This document shows, one piece after another, positions 33,461 through 47,990 of a stretch of DNA of 64,000 nucleotides. The notes under the pieces are model-generated. The model saw only the letters and a program-made list of their open reading frames with translations. It was not told the origin of the DNA and did no database searches. The DNA is taken from assembly GCF_010093535.1 (NCBI RefSeq), contig NW_022985217.1:4553-68552 (forward strand). Reading direction: 5' to 3'. This DNA is from Lindgomyces ingoldianus. Its lineage: Eukaryota > Ascomycota > Dothideomycetes > Pleosporales > Lindgomycetaceae. The stretch's first letter is position 1. Each line of letters opens with the position of its first letter. Both the position numbers and the translations under genes were made by a program.

Positions 33461-34450
33461 ATAACGTACTTCACAGGCAAGTTGCTTACACACCTAAGTT
33501 GCTTACTTTTGCTAAGACCCTACTAAACTACCCTTTTTATACTAATGCATTCCCTACAACACTACTTAGACATGCTAAAAGAATGTTAGATATAGCTTAC
33601 ACTCTAAGCTTTTAAACAAGACATAAAACTCTTAAAGAAATGTGCTATAGCTATATATAAAGTTTTATAAAAAATAATAAATAACTATAGTGCTAGACAA
33701 CCTTTATAAGCTAATTCTACAGCTAAATTATAAAGGCTAAGTAATAAAAAAAAGTAGGTAATTATTAAGACTATACTTAAGCTATATACACAAAAAATTT
33801 CCTTTTAAATAGCATTTATAGCTAATATAGCTAATTCTTTGTGCGCTAAGCATAATCTAGGCTATGTTTATATAAACTAGCCTAGTATGTTTATAAAGCA
33901 TTATTTAGAGCTTAAAGTAACATTTAAGTGTAAGTATAACTATAAAAAAGCTTTTTATAAAAGTTCTAGAGTAATTTAGAGTAGGTTTAGCCTTATAGAG
34001 AATATTAAAGCTAAGTATAGCATCTAGAATAATAACATGTATAACTTTAGTAAAATAAAGTTTATAATTAGCTAAATATTTTTTAACTATACTTACACTT
34101 AAAACTTTACTTTAAGCTTTAAATAACACTTTACAAACATACTAGGCTAGTTTATGTAAACATAGCCTAGATTATGCTTAGCGTGTAAAAAATTAGCTAT
34201 ATTAGCTATAAATGCTATCTAAGGGGAAATTTCTTGCGTATATAGCTTAAGTATAGTCTTAATAATTACCTACTTTTTTTTATTACTTAGCCTTTATAAT
34301 TTAGCTGTAAAATTAGCTTATAAAGGTTATCTAGTGCTATAGTTATTTATTATTTTTTATAAGACTTTATATATAGCTACAGCATATTTTTTTAAGAGTT
34401 TTATGTTTTGTTTAAAATCTTAGAGTGTAAGCTGTATCTAACATTCTTTT
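33461..34450. mobile_element. palindromic (fold-back) element, main part
   Basis: Positions from 33461 to about 33930 are the reverse complement of about 34110-34450 continued by 56440-56554, with roughly 170 bp between arms. Element A (TSD ctttt) split the right arm. The arms share cttcacaggcaagttgctta, the atgttagata block and a poly-A/T-rich middle. The reconstructed element is about 1.1 kb with arms of about 450 bp. No transposase frame survives or is recognisable. Confidence 0.75.
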
Positions 34451-34517
34451 TGTAACGATTCTACGAATTGTTCTATATCAGGTCGCTCGGATCCTATCTG
34501 AAGGGTCCCTGTATTGG

Positions 34518-37500
34518 TGTTACAATCCTTGCTTTGAGAAGCACTCGGGTCTTGTGGTATTCCTACGGGGGGGGGAAGTAGGACGGAAGGTAGGGGCCAA
34601 CCGGTAGGGTGTACAGTCCTACGTACAGGCTATTAGGCTAATGGAGGCTTATGTAGAATGACTAGATTGTGGTTTGCCCTATGTGCGGCAGTAGGGAGGC
34701 TGGGGTTAAACAGTCCTAATAGACAGGGTTAGAGGTATATATAGTGTAAGATATACAAATAGTATTACAGCTCTTTAGAAAGCTAAATGCTACTTAGTCT
34801 ATGTAATAAATAAACTAAACATTAAACACACCCTCTAAAGGTGGTTTAAGGTGGGAACTATATACATGTGCTAGGGCGCTAAGGGGAGCTAGTAGGAGTT
34901 TGTAGGAGTTTACTAAGGAGACTTCTGCAGGCTCTTTTAAGCTCCCTTAAGCTCTCTAAATTTGCAGCCTGTCTCCTTATTAAACAACACATTTTTCTAT
35001 AACTTTAGGCAGCTGTGCTGCTTCTGTGTCCTCTAATTAGCCTGTAAGCAAGCCCTGTCCTAACCTAACTAGACTGTGGAGCACTACTAGTAGAGTTACG
35101 CTAGTCTAACTGTAGACTATAACACGCTGCCCCTTCTTCCTAGCAGCGTCCTTACTGCTCTGCTTACATAATTGTGTTAGTAAGAGTTTATTTATAAAGT
35201 GTGTGTCTACCTGCTAGAAGGCGTCCTTAACATTTATTCTTTTTATACTAAATAGCTTATTAGTCTTGTTTATCTTATTATTTTTATGTTACTTTTTATT
35301 TTAATCTTTTTTGCTAGATAAAGATAAGGCCCTATAGCGCTTACTAGTTTTTAGAGTTGTTATGTGTGTTAACACTATCCTTAGATAACTACATTAAGTG
35401 TGTAAAAAAGCATAGTAAGTGTAATGCTTTTATTTCTAATGCTGCCTAAGATTACCTAGAGAAAGAGAAGAAAGCGCTTCTTTAAAAGGCCTCTATTATA
35501 AAAGCTTAAGAGCGTGCCTTACTAAAAAAGCAGCTAGCCTGTAAGCGCCTTCTACTAAAAGAACAGCAGGCTTAGGACTAGAAGCAGCTTTGCTTACAAA
35601 AGAAGATACTAGGGGTAATAGATAAGAAGTGTTCTAAACAGGATTATATCTAAAAGTTATTAGATCTGTTAGAGGCCTGTTATGTAAAGTACTTAAAAAA
35701 AAACCTCTTCTTCTTAGATAAAATAAAAGCCCTTAAGGCTAAAGTAAAAGGCTGTTCCTTTTTTTAACCCTTATTAGCTAAGACTTATCTCTAAAGGCTA
35801 CTGCTATCTAGTAATAACATAGCTGTTCCTTTTAATATAGGTGCCTTATTGCCTAGCTAGTTTCTTTTAAACAAGCCTAAAAGTACTTTTATACTAACAG
35901 CTGCGCATTTTTTAAATTCTTAGCTAGTTTCTATGTATTTTTACTAGTAAGCTACTTTTTTTATTTTACTAAAAACTTTTTTTAGTTTCTTTAATTACCT
36001 ATAATATATTTAACTTTATATTCTATTTCCTTATTCTTTTATTCTTACATAGATAAAGGAATCTTTTTAAGTGCTTTTTCTAGTCTAGAGATGTAAAACT
36101 ATAGGTAGATTTTTATATATAAGAGAAGCTTAAGCTTGCAGTTGTCTTACTAGGTTTATAAGACTTTATAAAGTTCTATTCTTTTTTTTACTAACTTTCT
36201 AGAAGGTCTAGGTATTTTAAGGTTCTTTATATTAAGGTACACATAGTCTCTTAGGTAGATTTCTAGTCCTAGCTGTTATAATTTGTTTGCGTACTTCTTT
36301 ATTATTTCCCTACTAGATTTAGCTTCTACAGCTAACCTTTTATATATCTAATGTAGGTCTATTAGCTAATTTATAGACTCTTATAAGTCTATAAGTTAAT
36401 TTCTATGTAACATAAAGTAAAGGTTATATTTAAAATTAGCTCTATATAGTGTTTCTTTTATTATAGCTAACTCTATGTTGTTAATAGCTAACTATGCTAT
36501 TAAAAGCTATGCTGCCTAATTATCTTAAGTATAAGAAATGTACTTTCTTAGGTATTTCTTTACTTTTATGTTTGCTTTTTTAGTCTGTCTATCTGTCTAC
36601 AGGTAGTAGGCTGTTAATAACTTATGTGTTATGCTAAAGTGCTGCATTACTACTTTTTAGAAACTGCTAGTAAATAGCTTATCTTAGTTAGAGATAATAA
36701 TCTTAAAGCATCTATATACTAATATAACATTCTGTTTTAATTTATAAATAAATTTTTTAGCAGTTATTATTTTTTTTAAAGGCTAAATATGCAGATATTT
36801 AGTAGTTTTATCTAAGGCCACTATAATTATGTTGCACATCCTGTCTGTCCCTAGTTCTTTAGATAAGGGTAGTCTTATAATAAAGTCTATTATAATTATT
36901 GTCTATAGTAGCTTTAGTGCCTTAATTAGTTAGAGGTACCTATAGGCCTTATGCTTTTGTAGATTGTTTCTGTTGCAGATATTACATTCTCTAAGCACCT
37001 CTATGCATAGTTGCTTTACCTTTAGTATTTATTATAGTATAGCAGCCTTTAACTTTTTCTAGAGGGTGCTTATTTCTAGATGTCTAAACATTAGAGATTT
37101 ATAGTATTCTTAGATTAGATTTTTCTATCTCTGCTTACTAGATATAAGCATGTAGAATTCTTTTATAAGTTAGGGCTTATTATAGATCTATTCTTTATTA
37201 GTTTCTTTAAAAAGTGTAAACTTCTTAGTTCTTTTCTTTTTTCTGTTAAAGTAGTCTAGTCTTTAGCTAAAAGCGTTAGCCTACTAGTTCTGCGTTTCTA
37301 GGACATGCTTAATAATGCAGTTAAATTAGGCAAGCTCTATTACCTATTTTATATGCATTAGTAAGAGTTTTTTTACTGTTAAGAATGTAACTAAGTTTAC
37401 ATAGTCTATTATAATGTAAAATAGCTTTGCTATCTTATGTAGTTCTATAGCCTATACTCTTACAGCGTTTAATATTGCTTTTAGTTCCTTGTTAGGTATG

Positions 37501-40500
37501 CTGTAGCCTACTTTAGGTCCTAAGAACTTAGCAGAATAGTACGCAACTAGGTGCTATTTTCTGTCTTCCTGTTTTTAATACAACGCAGCTCTGCTAGCTT
37601 CTAGGGATGCGTCTGTGTGGATCTTAGTGTCTAGTTATAGGTTGTACATTCTTAATACTAGTTTAGCTGTTATAGCTTATTTTAGTGTTATAAATGCTTT
37701 ATTTATTTCTAGGGTTTAGGCAAACTTTGCTATTACCTACTTCTTAGTTATAACATTTATTAACAGTATAGTAATTTTTAAATAGTCTCTAATTATTTAC
37801 CTAACATAGCCTAAAAGTCCTAGGAATCTCTTTACTTTCTTAACTATTATAAGTTCTAGCTATTTAAGCACCTTTTATACTTTAGCTAAGTTAATTTTTA
37901 TTTCTTCTTTATTAATTATAAATCTTAAGTATTCTGTTTTAGTAATGTAGAATTTATATTTAGAAAGCTGCAGGTAAAGTCTATACTTTCTAAGCTATTC
38001 TAAGACTTTTTATACCTTTTATACATAGTCTTCTAGGGTATTTTTTAAATAGATAAGGACGTTATCTAAATATACTAAGGTAAAAACATTAAAATATAAG
38101 TTAAAAGCTGTATTAATAATTTACTAGAACATTGCTAAGGCATTTATTAGGCTAAACAGCATTACTAGTAGTTTATAAAGTCCCTATAGGGTCCTAAACA
38201 CTGTAAGCTACTTATTTTCTTTTTATATCCTTATCTTGTTAAATCTATCTTGTACATTAAACTTTGTAAAGTACTAAGTTCCTTTTAATTAGTTTATAAT
38301 ATTTTATATAATTAGTAGAGAAAACTAATCTTAAATTATGTTGTTATTTAGGGTCTTATAGTCCTAACAAACTTAGATTTTTTCTTCTTTCTTTTTTATA
38401 AAAACTACAGCTAACGCTACTAAGCTATAGCTTTCTTAGATATAGCCTTATACTAACATCTTATTAACATATTCTTACAAAGCTTTCTTCTATGTCTTTA
38501 TTAAAAGACAAAGCTTATAGGTTTTTAGGTTAGGTTCTTTTATTAAGTTAATAGCATAATTCTAAGGCTAGTGTAGTAGTAGTTCTCTAGGATCCTCTAG
38601 TGTCTTAAACATGTCCTTATAGTCTTTATATTTAGGCAGGATGTAGCCTTCTTCTTAGACTTAGATAATGTTAATTTATTTTACATTCTTATTTTTTTTA
38701 ATTTTTTTATAAGAGACTTTCTTAAGTTTTTTTTTTATTATTTTTATTACCTAAGCTTTTAGCTTTTAGTAAGAGAATCTTTAGAGTTTTCTTTTCTTAG
38801 GGTAGTAACTGCTACCCTGTTTTGCTTATTTATAGACTAAGTATTAACCATTATAGCATGCTAACTAGGTTATGCGTGCGTAGTTATTAGGGGTTTCTAT
38901 AGTTATAGTTTTCTAATTAATTGCAGGGTTATGTGTTCTAAGCTAGTTATAGCCTAGGATTGCATTATATTTGCCTTCTAGCTTAAGTATGTTTATAGAC
39001 TTCTAATTTTTTATATTAGAGATTTTAAAGTCCTTCTTATAAGTTTCTAGGTTAATTTATCCTTTGCTATACTTAATTAACAATGTGTTAATAAGGGTTA
39101 CCTTAAATAAGTTTTTTTTTATGTAAAATAGTATGCTTTATCTGTCTACCTAATTCTTATCTATAGTAGTAAAGGTACATCTGCTGTCTACAAGGGCTAG
39201 TCTAGGCTGCTCTTTGTATGTAAAAGTAGTTGTTAGGCTGTGTCCTGCCCCTTATCCTACTATAATTACTGCTAATATGTTGTGTTTAACTTCTTTATTA
39301 GGAAAAAGATACAGGTTAATGTTTTATAAGTTATTATTAAACTTATCTTTTTTTTTTTTATAGATTTAATGTTCTTAATTACAGTAGTTAGCTGCTTTGC
39401 ATTTATAATCTTTAACTAGGTAATATAACATTAGGTAGTCCTTTTTTCTTACTACTTTCTACTAAAAATAGTAGAACCTGCAGTTATCTTATTCTTTACA
39501 TGCTGCCTATCTCTTTTGCTTGTGTGGGGGCGCTATTTAGCAGGTGTAACAGTTTATAGTTTTACAGGCTAAGGCTGTTCCTTGCTATAGGCAACTGTTA
39601 TAGTTCTTTTCTTATGTAGGCTACTAGCCTGTTCTATGCTTATTGTCTTAATGCTTAATACAATACTGTCGTGTGCACTAGTACTAAGGGTATAGACAAT
39701 TGTTAGGTCTATGTAATGTGTTAAGAGGGCTCTCCTAAGTCTACTGTAAGTATTCCTGCGTCTGTACTATCTAGACTAAGTGCCCTTTCTATTAGTAGTT
39801 GTTAGTGCTATAGTTCTTATTTCTACAGAGTGCGCATTAACTATAACTCTGTTGCATTACTAAAGCCTTCCTGCTAATTATAAGGCTTAAAAGCAGTGTT
39901 TTAGGCTTCCTAAGTACTAGCTTTAGGACTTTAAACTTAGCAGGTTTGCCTAGTCCTTCTAGTTTCTAGTCTTAGATCTTTGTAAAAAACTACTATTATT
40001 CTTTTTTATTTATAATATTATATTTAACTTTAGCTATACATTATATAATGTTAAATGTAAAGTAGTTATTGCTAATATTTATCTAGTAAAGCATAACTAT
40101 GCAATAACTTAGGTAGTTGTGTTGTAGACTACATTTCTAGCATTTACATTCTTAAAACTATTAGAAGAGCTTTTTTGCTAAAGTGCTAGAGGTCTAGTCT
40201 TAGAGGGGGAATTATTTTTCTTTTTTTTTAAACATTTATAATGTATTCTTAGATCTAAGTCTCTTCTCTGTATCTTTTAAGAATTATAAGGTCCTGTAAC
40301 ACTATATTAAAGCTACTAAAATTTTAAATAACTACTTTCTAATACACTTTAAGGCAGTTGTTTAAAAAGTAGTTTTTTTTATATTACTAGTAGAGTCTGT
40401 TATCTAGTCTTCCTAATATTTCCTTATTTATAAGGCTGTATTTAGTAGTAATAGCTTTTATTATTATAGTAGTATTTTTATTCTCCCCCTTCTAAGAGTC

Positions 40501-42280
40501 TAGGTAGTTTTAGCAGAAATGTTCTACTTTTTTATAGTTTAGGCAGGCCTTGTTCTTTAGCTACTTTTATTATTCCTTTATTAAGGGCAGCCTATTGCGT
40601 TCTAGAACTTAGCTTTTTTTAAAAGGGGGGCTCTATATATGCTTTATATAACTAAAGTCTATTAGTTCTTTATTATATTATAAAAGCTTCTTTTTCTTAG
40701 AAATAAACTCTAGTTTCTAGAGAGTTCCTTTTTATTTCTTTTCTCTTTTACACTCCTTATAGCAGTTGTTATAGGTTGTTGCTTATGTAATAAAAATTTT
40801 AAAAGTAGTTAGTTTCTTGCTATGCATAAATTTTTCTTTTACTATTTTGCTTAACTTATTATAGAACATGCAGCAGAGGGCCTTCTAGTCTGTCTATCTA
40901 CAGATAGCTAGCTGTTCCCTAAAACATGCTGCATAATTCTAGACTAGGCTAGTTCCTTATTTTATAGTGTCTAGCTTATTAGCTGCAATTTTCTTTTTAT
41001 TAAAGGTTCTATAAATAGCTATTAGGGCTTTTTTAAAATTTTTAATGTTACTAAATATTTCTTTTATTTTAGAAGTAAGTGCTTTACTATTTACTCTAAA
41101 GTTTATCTAATTATCTGCATAAGGTTAAAACTAAATTATAAAGAGGCCTTCTAAGTGTAGTCTTATCTAAAATATTATTTCTGTGTTAGTCTAAAATGCT
41201 CCTTTATTATATTACATATAAAGGTGGCATCTTATAAAAAATAGTTAAAGGTCCTTTAACAATCCTTTAAAAGGCTTTAAAAAGGCTAGTTTTAAAGTCT
41301 TTTTAGCTATAATACTTACTTTCTCTATTAAGATGTTTTAGATTTTTGCTAGCTCTACTTATAGTTTATGTATTTAATAGGCTTAGTTAGTAGCTTTCTA
41401 GAGGTTTAAAAGTTTAAGAAAATTTTATAATTTTATTATCTCTTAGCAGAGGTTAGTAATCTCTTACTTAAGTTTTAAAAGCTTGCCTACTTTATTACTA
41501 ATCTGCTAAAGTTCTTTAATGTTGTCCTAGATTATGTTAACTTGTTCTACTAGAACAGCTTTACTTTAGGTAAGAACTTCTGTAGATCCTAATAGCGCAG
41601 CATAAGCTATGTTAGAATCTAAGTTGTGTTATAAGGTAGCTATACTTTTTAAAGAGAATAGTGTTTAATGTTATAATTCTTGCTTTAAGAAGCACTTAGG
41701 TCTTGTAGTATTCCTACAGGGGGGGGAAGTAGGACAGAAGGTAGGGGCTAACTAGTAGGGTGTACAGTCCTACGTACAGGCTATTAGGCTAATAGAGGCT
41801 TATGTAGAATAACTAGATTATAGTTTGCCCTATGTGCAGCAGTAGGGAGGCTAGGGTTAAACAGTCCTAATAAATAGGGTTAGAGGTATATATAGTGTAA
41901 GATATACAAATAGTATTACAGCTCTTTAGAAAGCTAAATACTACTTAGTAGACTCTATGTAATAAATAAACTAAATGTTAAACACGCCCTTTAAAGGTGG
42001 TTTAAGGTGGGAACTATATACATGTGCTAGGGCGCTAAGGGGAGCTAGCAGGAGTTTGTAGGAGTTTGCTAAGGAGACTCCTGCGGGCTCCCTTAAGCTC
42101 CCTTAAGCTCCCTAAATTCGCGGCCTGTCTCCTTATTAGACGACGCATTCTTCCATGACTTCGGGCAGCCGTGCTGCTTCCGTGTCCTCCGATTGGCCTG
42201 TAAGCGAGCCCTGTCCCAACCCAACTAGACTGTGGAGCACTACTGGTGGAGTTACGCTGGTCCAACTGTAGACCGTAACA
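34518..42280 (-). mobile_element. Ty3/gypsy LTR retrotransposon B nested in the left LTR of A
   Basis: The LTRs are 34518-35124 (607 bp) and 41669-42280 (612 bp), starting TGTTAY and ending TAACA. The target duplication is attgg on the left and atcgg on the right, the difference being one C-to-T change. The coding strand is minus, so the 5' LTR is the right one. The left LTR is fully AT-shifted, while the distal 250 bp of the right LTR keeps a balanced composition. Confidence 0.93.
35125..41668 (-). pseudogene. gag-pol remnant of element B
   Basis: Reading the minus strand gives a gag zinc knuckle at about 40505-40550 (CLNYKKVEHF, a CCHC box with Cys changed to Tyr). The reverse-transcriptase block LVYLDNVLI is at 38051-38080 (YxDD with the second Asp changed to Asn). 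The integrase core is at about 36790-36895 (RLPLSK...IIIVALDKTTKYLHI). The order gag, RT, IN is that of Ty3/gypsy. Stops occur every few codons. Confidence 0.85.
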
Positions 42281-42508
42281 ATCGGCTCCGACCATGACTT
42301 GACCTAGTCCCCTGCAGTTACCCCTATTCCCTCATGTATTTAGTCGCACCTTGCCCCTGTAGCTAGCTTAGTAGTTTTCTAATATCCTACGTACAAGGCC
42401 TATAGGTGTTATTAGTATTCCTAGGTCTCTAAGTCCCTACGCACTCCTATATGCCTCTAAGTAGATTTATACTGCATTTAGACCTATTGTCTTGCTTATG
42501 CTGTTACA

Positions 42509-45500
42509 TTATATTAGAAAACTTACTTTTGCTAGTAACAGCTTTATTAATAATATTATATTAATTATTTATTTAACTATGTCTAAGTTCTAAAAAGTGT
42601 TTAATTTAGTTTAGGTTATAATTTTTTACACACTATTATATTAAATTATTTAGTTAGTATAAATAGAATTTTAGAGACTTTTTATTAACTAAAGCTTTTA
42701 GGTTTAGAACTTTTTATCCTTTATAATTAGAATTACCTTTAAAAAAGTTATAAAAAGTGCACTAAAGTAAAAACTTAGAGACTACTAATAACTTATTAAA
42801 ATTAAAGACAACTACTAATACTTAACTCTTAACTACTATTAAATCTTATTACAAAGACTGCAACTTATTCTAGTTATAGCTAAGGTAAAATGCCTACCTT
42901 TAAAACTAAATAACTACCTACTTTAATAGCTAAACCTTTTTTTATAGAACCTAAAGCTAAAGACTTACTAAATTTAGAGTTAAACTATAGCAATATAGCT
43001 CTTAAGAACTAAGTTGCTTAATTAAGAGTATAAATTAAACAGCTAACTAGATTAAAAACTATTAGTCCTAATTAACCTCTACTAACTACTAAATTACCTA
43101 TAATAATGCTTTAAATTACTCTTACTACTTTAATAGTAAGAGACTTTTTAGGCACCTTTAAGCTTTCTTAAAGCTACTTTACTAAATGCATGCCTAAGAT
43201 TAAAAACTTTATAAACAGTAAAAAACCTATGTTTAAATAATAGTAAGCCTTTATTATAAACAGACTTAACATTAATGCAGATTACTATTAGAGTAAGCGT
43301 ACACGCATAGCGCTAGTATAGGGACACACTGCTAGTATTGCAAAGGAATACCTAAAGCTTAGATACTTAGCTAAATTAGATTACTTTTAGTTTAGAAACA
43401 TAAAAAAAATAATTAAGCTTTTATAAACTTACTTTATTACTAGTAATAAAAAGATAGAAACGCAATAAGCGTTTTAAACTCTAAAAATAAGTAAAAAAGA
43501 AGCATTTTTTACTTTTAAAGCTTACTTTATTAGTGCTGCTGTTAAAAGGTTTATATTAAAAGTAAAATAGTTTTTTTACTTATAAGAAAAAATACTACTT
43601 AGCTTAAAAGTACTAAACTTAGGTTTTAAGTACACTTAAAAGAGCTTTTTTAAGACTACAGTAGCCTACCTAACAGCTTATAATATAAAAAGAAGGAATA
43701 CTTTTACTATTTTAAAGTAAACTATTAATCTTACCTAATAGTCTACTGTTAGACCTAGTACAGATTAGTCTTAGAAGGTTTCTAGTAATACATCTAAGGC
43801 AGTATACTATTCTAGTGCACCCTAACCTGCACCTCTGTTAGTACTCTAGTCTACCTTAGTTACTTATAGACAATCTAGCTAGACACCTGCCCTAGAAAGA
43901 CAGACAACTTCTAGCAACTATTATAATTATAGAAAACTAGAACATTTTGCTAGTAACTACTCTATCCTTAGAGTATAAAAAATAAAAGTAAAGCAGTAAG
44001 ATTTTAAAAAAAAATTTATAGACATAAATAATTTTAATCTAAATGCTTTCTAGATAGAAAATAGTAACACTTAAAAAAACTTTTTGTTTTAAGCTTAAGT
44101 AAGTATAATTTATTAAACATTAATTTATTACACTTATTTAAAAGAAAATACTTCTAAGTCTTTACTATTTTATATTTAAAAAGTATTAGAGTTTATTTAA
44201 ATTTTTTAGTTAATACTAGTGCTTATAGTTTTTTATTTATTAACTTACTAACTACTAAGTTATTATTTTAATGCTTTTATATCTCTATTTAACGCTTACT
44301 ATTTAAAGTTATAGTTAAGGGCTTTTAAGATTAGATTTAAGTCTCTATCTACTAGTATATCTACCTGCATATGTAAATTAATAGGAGAAGCATCTAAAAC
44401 TGCCTCTTTATTATTATAGACTTTAGCTTCTAGAATTATATTATTAGCATAAAATAGTTACATTATTTTAATCTTTATTTAGATATAAAAAGAAATTAGA
44501 TTATATAGCCTAGTAAATATCTACCTACTTATAAACCTTTGCTGCCCTTGCTTATATAATTAACCTAGCCTACGCGTAACAAAGAAGTAGAGCTAGATAT
44601 TAAACAATATAACACACTATAAAAAAAGAACTAATTTTAGTAGTTATACAGCCTAATAATCTACTACATTAAGGGTTTACTAAGGCTACTAAAATTATAT
44701 AAATCTCTTATTATCTACAGTTTAAAGACACTTAAATTATTCTTCTACTTATTTATTAAGAAGTTTAGAATAGGTCTAAAGGAGGTCTATTTAGCTACTA
44801 TTACCTTAATTTTAGTAAATGCTTTTTATTTTAATATAAAAAAGAAAAAAAATAAGTTCTTTTTAACTTTTATTTATAAAATTAAGTAGTTAATTAAAGA
44901 TAAGTAAGCTTTATAGTTAGACGCTAAATATAAAACTAAAGCATTAATAAACCTCTAATTACCCTCTAAATACTATTAGTACTAAGATGTATTTAGCTAC
45001 ATAGTAGCTTACTAGCTACTAGTACATTATCTATATAACCACAAGATTGTCCTTACAGAGCCTCTCCCTAATAGTTACAGTCTGTTGTACAAACAGAACC
45101 TTAAGGAGCTAGAGGTAATAAAGAAATATGTTATAAACAATCTAAAATATAGCTTTATTAAGTAGAGTTAAAGCCCTTTTACATCTCCTATTTTTTATAT
45201 ATAAAAACTAAATAGCAACTTATGTATTTATGTTAATTACTATAAACTTAACGCTTTTACCTGTAAAGATGTGTATCTAATACTGCGCATAAACAAACTT
45301 CTGTTAAGACCTACTAAGGTAGTAATCTTTACTAAGTTTAATATTTACACAGCCTTTAATAAAATTAGGATAGATCTAAGCTCTAAGAAGTGTACTACCT
45401 TTTAAACATAATATAAAACCTATAAGTGTAAAGTTCTGCTTTTTAAATTATGCAATAGTCTAGTAACTTACTAGCGCTATATAAATAATGTATTAATTAA

Positions 45501-47990
45501 CTATCTAAATAATTTTAATATTACTTATTTTAATAACATTCTTATCTACTCTAAAGATAAGGCAACTTATATCCTTTATATTAAAAAAGTCTTAGAAAGG
45601 CTCTAGTAAGTAGGATTATAAGTAAAGATTAAAAAAAGTAAATTTTATATTACTTAAACAAGGTATCTTAGCTATATACTTTTAAATAAAGGACTAGAGG
45701 TTAACCTAAAGAAAGTAAAGGTGCTACGCAACTAGCAGGCGCCTACTACTATAATAGGTGTAAAATCTTTTCTAGGCTTTACTAGATTTTATTAGCAATT
45801 TATTTTAAAAAATCTTTATGTAGTAAAACTAATTATTACGCTTTAGAGCTTTACTACCCTTTTTATATAGACTTTAGAGTGTAACATAGCTTTTAAAAAG
45901 CTAAAGTTTACACTACTAAGTATACCTACACTTTACTATTTTAACTTTATGTTGTAAACTAAAATTAAAACTAACACTTTTAATAAAGTAGTAGCAGAAG
46001 TCTTTTCTTAGAAACAAGTAAATAAAAATTAGTGCTTTATATTATTTTATAGTAAGGTCCTATCTAGTTTAGAGCTAAACTAGGAGATACATAATAAAAA
46101 GCTATTTGCAATTATTACTATATTTAAATAATAAAAAGCTAAGCTTACATCTATAGCAATAAGCACTCTAGTATATACTAATTATTATTTATTAAAGTAC
46201 TTTATAATAATAAAGGTGCTAAATGCTTATTAGGTCTGTTAGGCTAAAAAGTTAGCTTAGTATTACTTCTAAATTAAGTACACCTCTAGTAAGAATAACA
46301 CTAGGGCAGACATTCTTAGTTATTATAAATAAGACATAGAAAATTTAAAAGCAGCTTAAACTAATAATAAGTTAAAGGTCCTACTAGGACTATACTAACT
46401 GCACCCCTAAATTAACTCTAAACTAGCCTAGTACTATATTACTTAAATAATAACTTAAGTAGCTACACTAAACATTATAAAAAAACTAGACTAGGTTATG
46501 TCTTTAAATTTTTTAAAATTAATTAACATATTACTCTAAAAGAATTAAGCTTTTTTTATATAAAAGTAAAAACTTTTACTTTACTATTATTAAATAAGAA
46601 ATAGACTACTTCTTTATACTAACTACTTATGTGTGCTAGCAGACTTATTACTGTGTACTTAACTTATCTAAGAAGTCTATAACTAAGTATTCTTAGCACA
46701 CTTAAGTGCTACTAAGACTTATTAGTTACTAGCCTAAAAGTACTACTAAAAAGGTATAGAGGCTACTTGTAAATAATATATATAAAATTACCTTTTTTAT
46801 TATAAGGCTTATCTAAAATAGACTTAAACCTTAGGCTTTATCTACCCCCTACTAATTCCTACTTAACTAATGCAGCACCTATGCATTAATTTTAAGAAGT
46901 TTTTTAAAGACAAGTCTAGATATAATTAGATTATAGTTATAATTAATTACTTATTAAAATAAGCTATTTCTATCCCCTACTATAAAATAATTAATGCTTA
47001 AAAAATAGCTGCTTTATTTATTTAATAAGTGTACTGTTTTAGCTATACACCTAAAACTATTATTTTTAATTAAAGACTTTAGTTTATATCTAGTTTTTAG
47101 TCTAAATTTTATTAAATTTTAAGTATAAAAGTTAAGCTCTTTACTACCTATTATAAGGAAATAAATAGCTAAATAAAGATTATAAATAAGTATATTAATT
47201 AAAGACTAAGGCCTTTTATATTTTTTTACTAAAATAACTAGAGTTCCTTACTGCCCTTAATTAATTAGGCTTAGATAACTTTACTTTATATAATAATTAA
47301 AATATCTTTATATTAAGTCCTATATAGCTCTAAACTATGTTAAAGCTAGGACTAAAAACATTCTACAGAACCTATCACAGCTACAGACAAGTTAAATTAG
47401 AAGGATGCCCTAGCATTAGCAACCTGCATGCACGCAGCCTAGAAGCTAGCAAAGACTTATATAGAAAAGGCCTAGAATTAGATGCAAACTGTAGTTAACT
47501 GCTACTACTAGCTAGTTAACTAGAAGGTTAGCAACATAGTCTACTTAAGCATAAAGAACTTAGCTATTTAAAGACCTAGCTAAAAACTATCTAATTAATA
47601 AAAAAGTTCTTTTAAAGTACATAAGTAAGTTAGTAACTTATACTACCTAAAACTACTTTTAAAGTTAAAGATATATAACATTTTTGCACTAAAAGTGCTT
47701 TATAAAGACCCTTAAGATCCTTTTTTAAAACAAAAACCTCTAAAACCCCCTAGCATTACTATTAATAAAGTAGAGAAGTAGAAAGTAAAGGAAATACTTA
47801 CTAGTAAGCTTTACTAGAAAACGCTTAAGTACTAAGTAAAATAGGTAGAACATAACTTTAATCTAGTCTAGTATAAGGCTTTAAATTTTATAGGTTCCCT
47901 TTATAAATTAAAAGCTTTCTATAATAAGCATCTAAATTAGCTAGGACTTCTAAGGGCCTTATAAAAGTAGATTAAGGCTTTTAAAGCTAG
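42509..47990 (+). pseudogene. gag-pol remnant of element A
   Basis: The plus-strand remnant shows a gag zinc knuckle at 43916-43960, NYYNYRKLEHFASNY, whose Cys positions are all Tyr. The RT block is at about 45523-45570 (TYFNNILIYSKDKATYI, YxDD changed to Asn-Asn) and the integrase core at about 46913-46985 (IIVIINYLLK-AISIP). A C-terminal chromodomain-like region is at about 47826-47985 (YQVKWVEHNFNLVWYKALNF...YKLKAFYNKHLN). The reading is saturated with stops. It belongs to the chromovirus type of Ty3/gypsy. Confidence 0.85.

Noticed and set aside
42035..42295. 86-codon minus-strand frame
   Set aside because: It lies in the unmutated end of the right LTR of element B and runs into the LTR of A.
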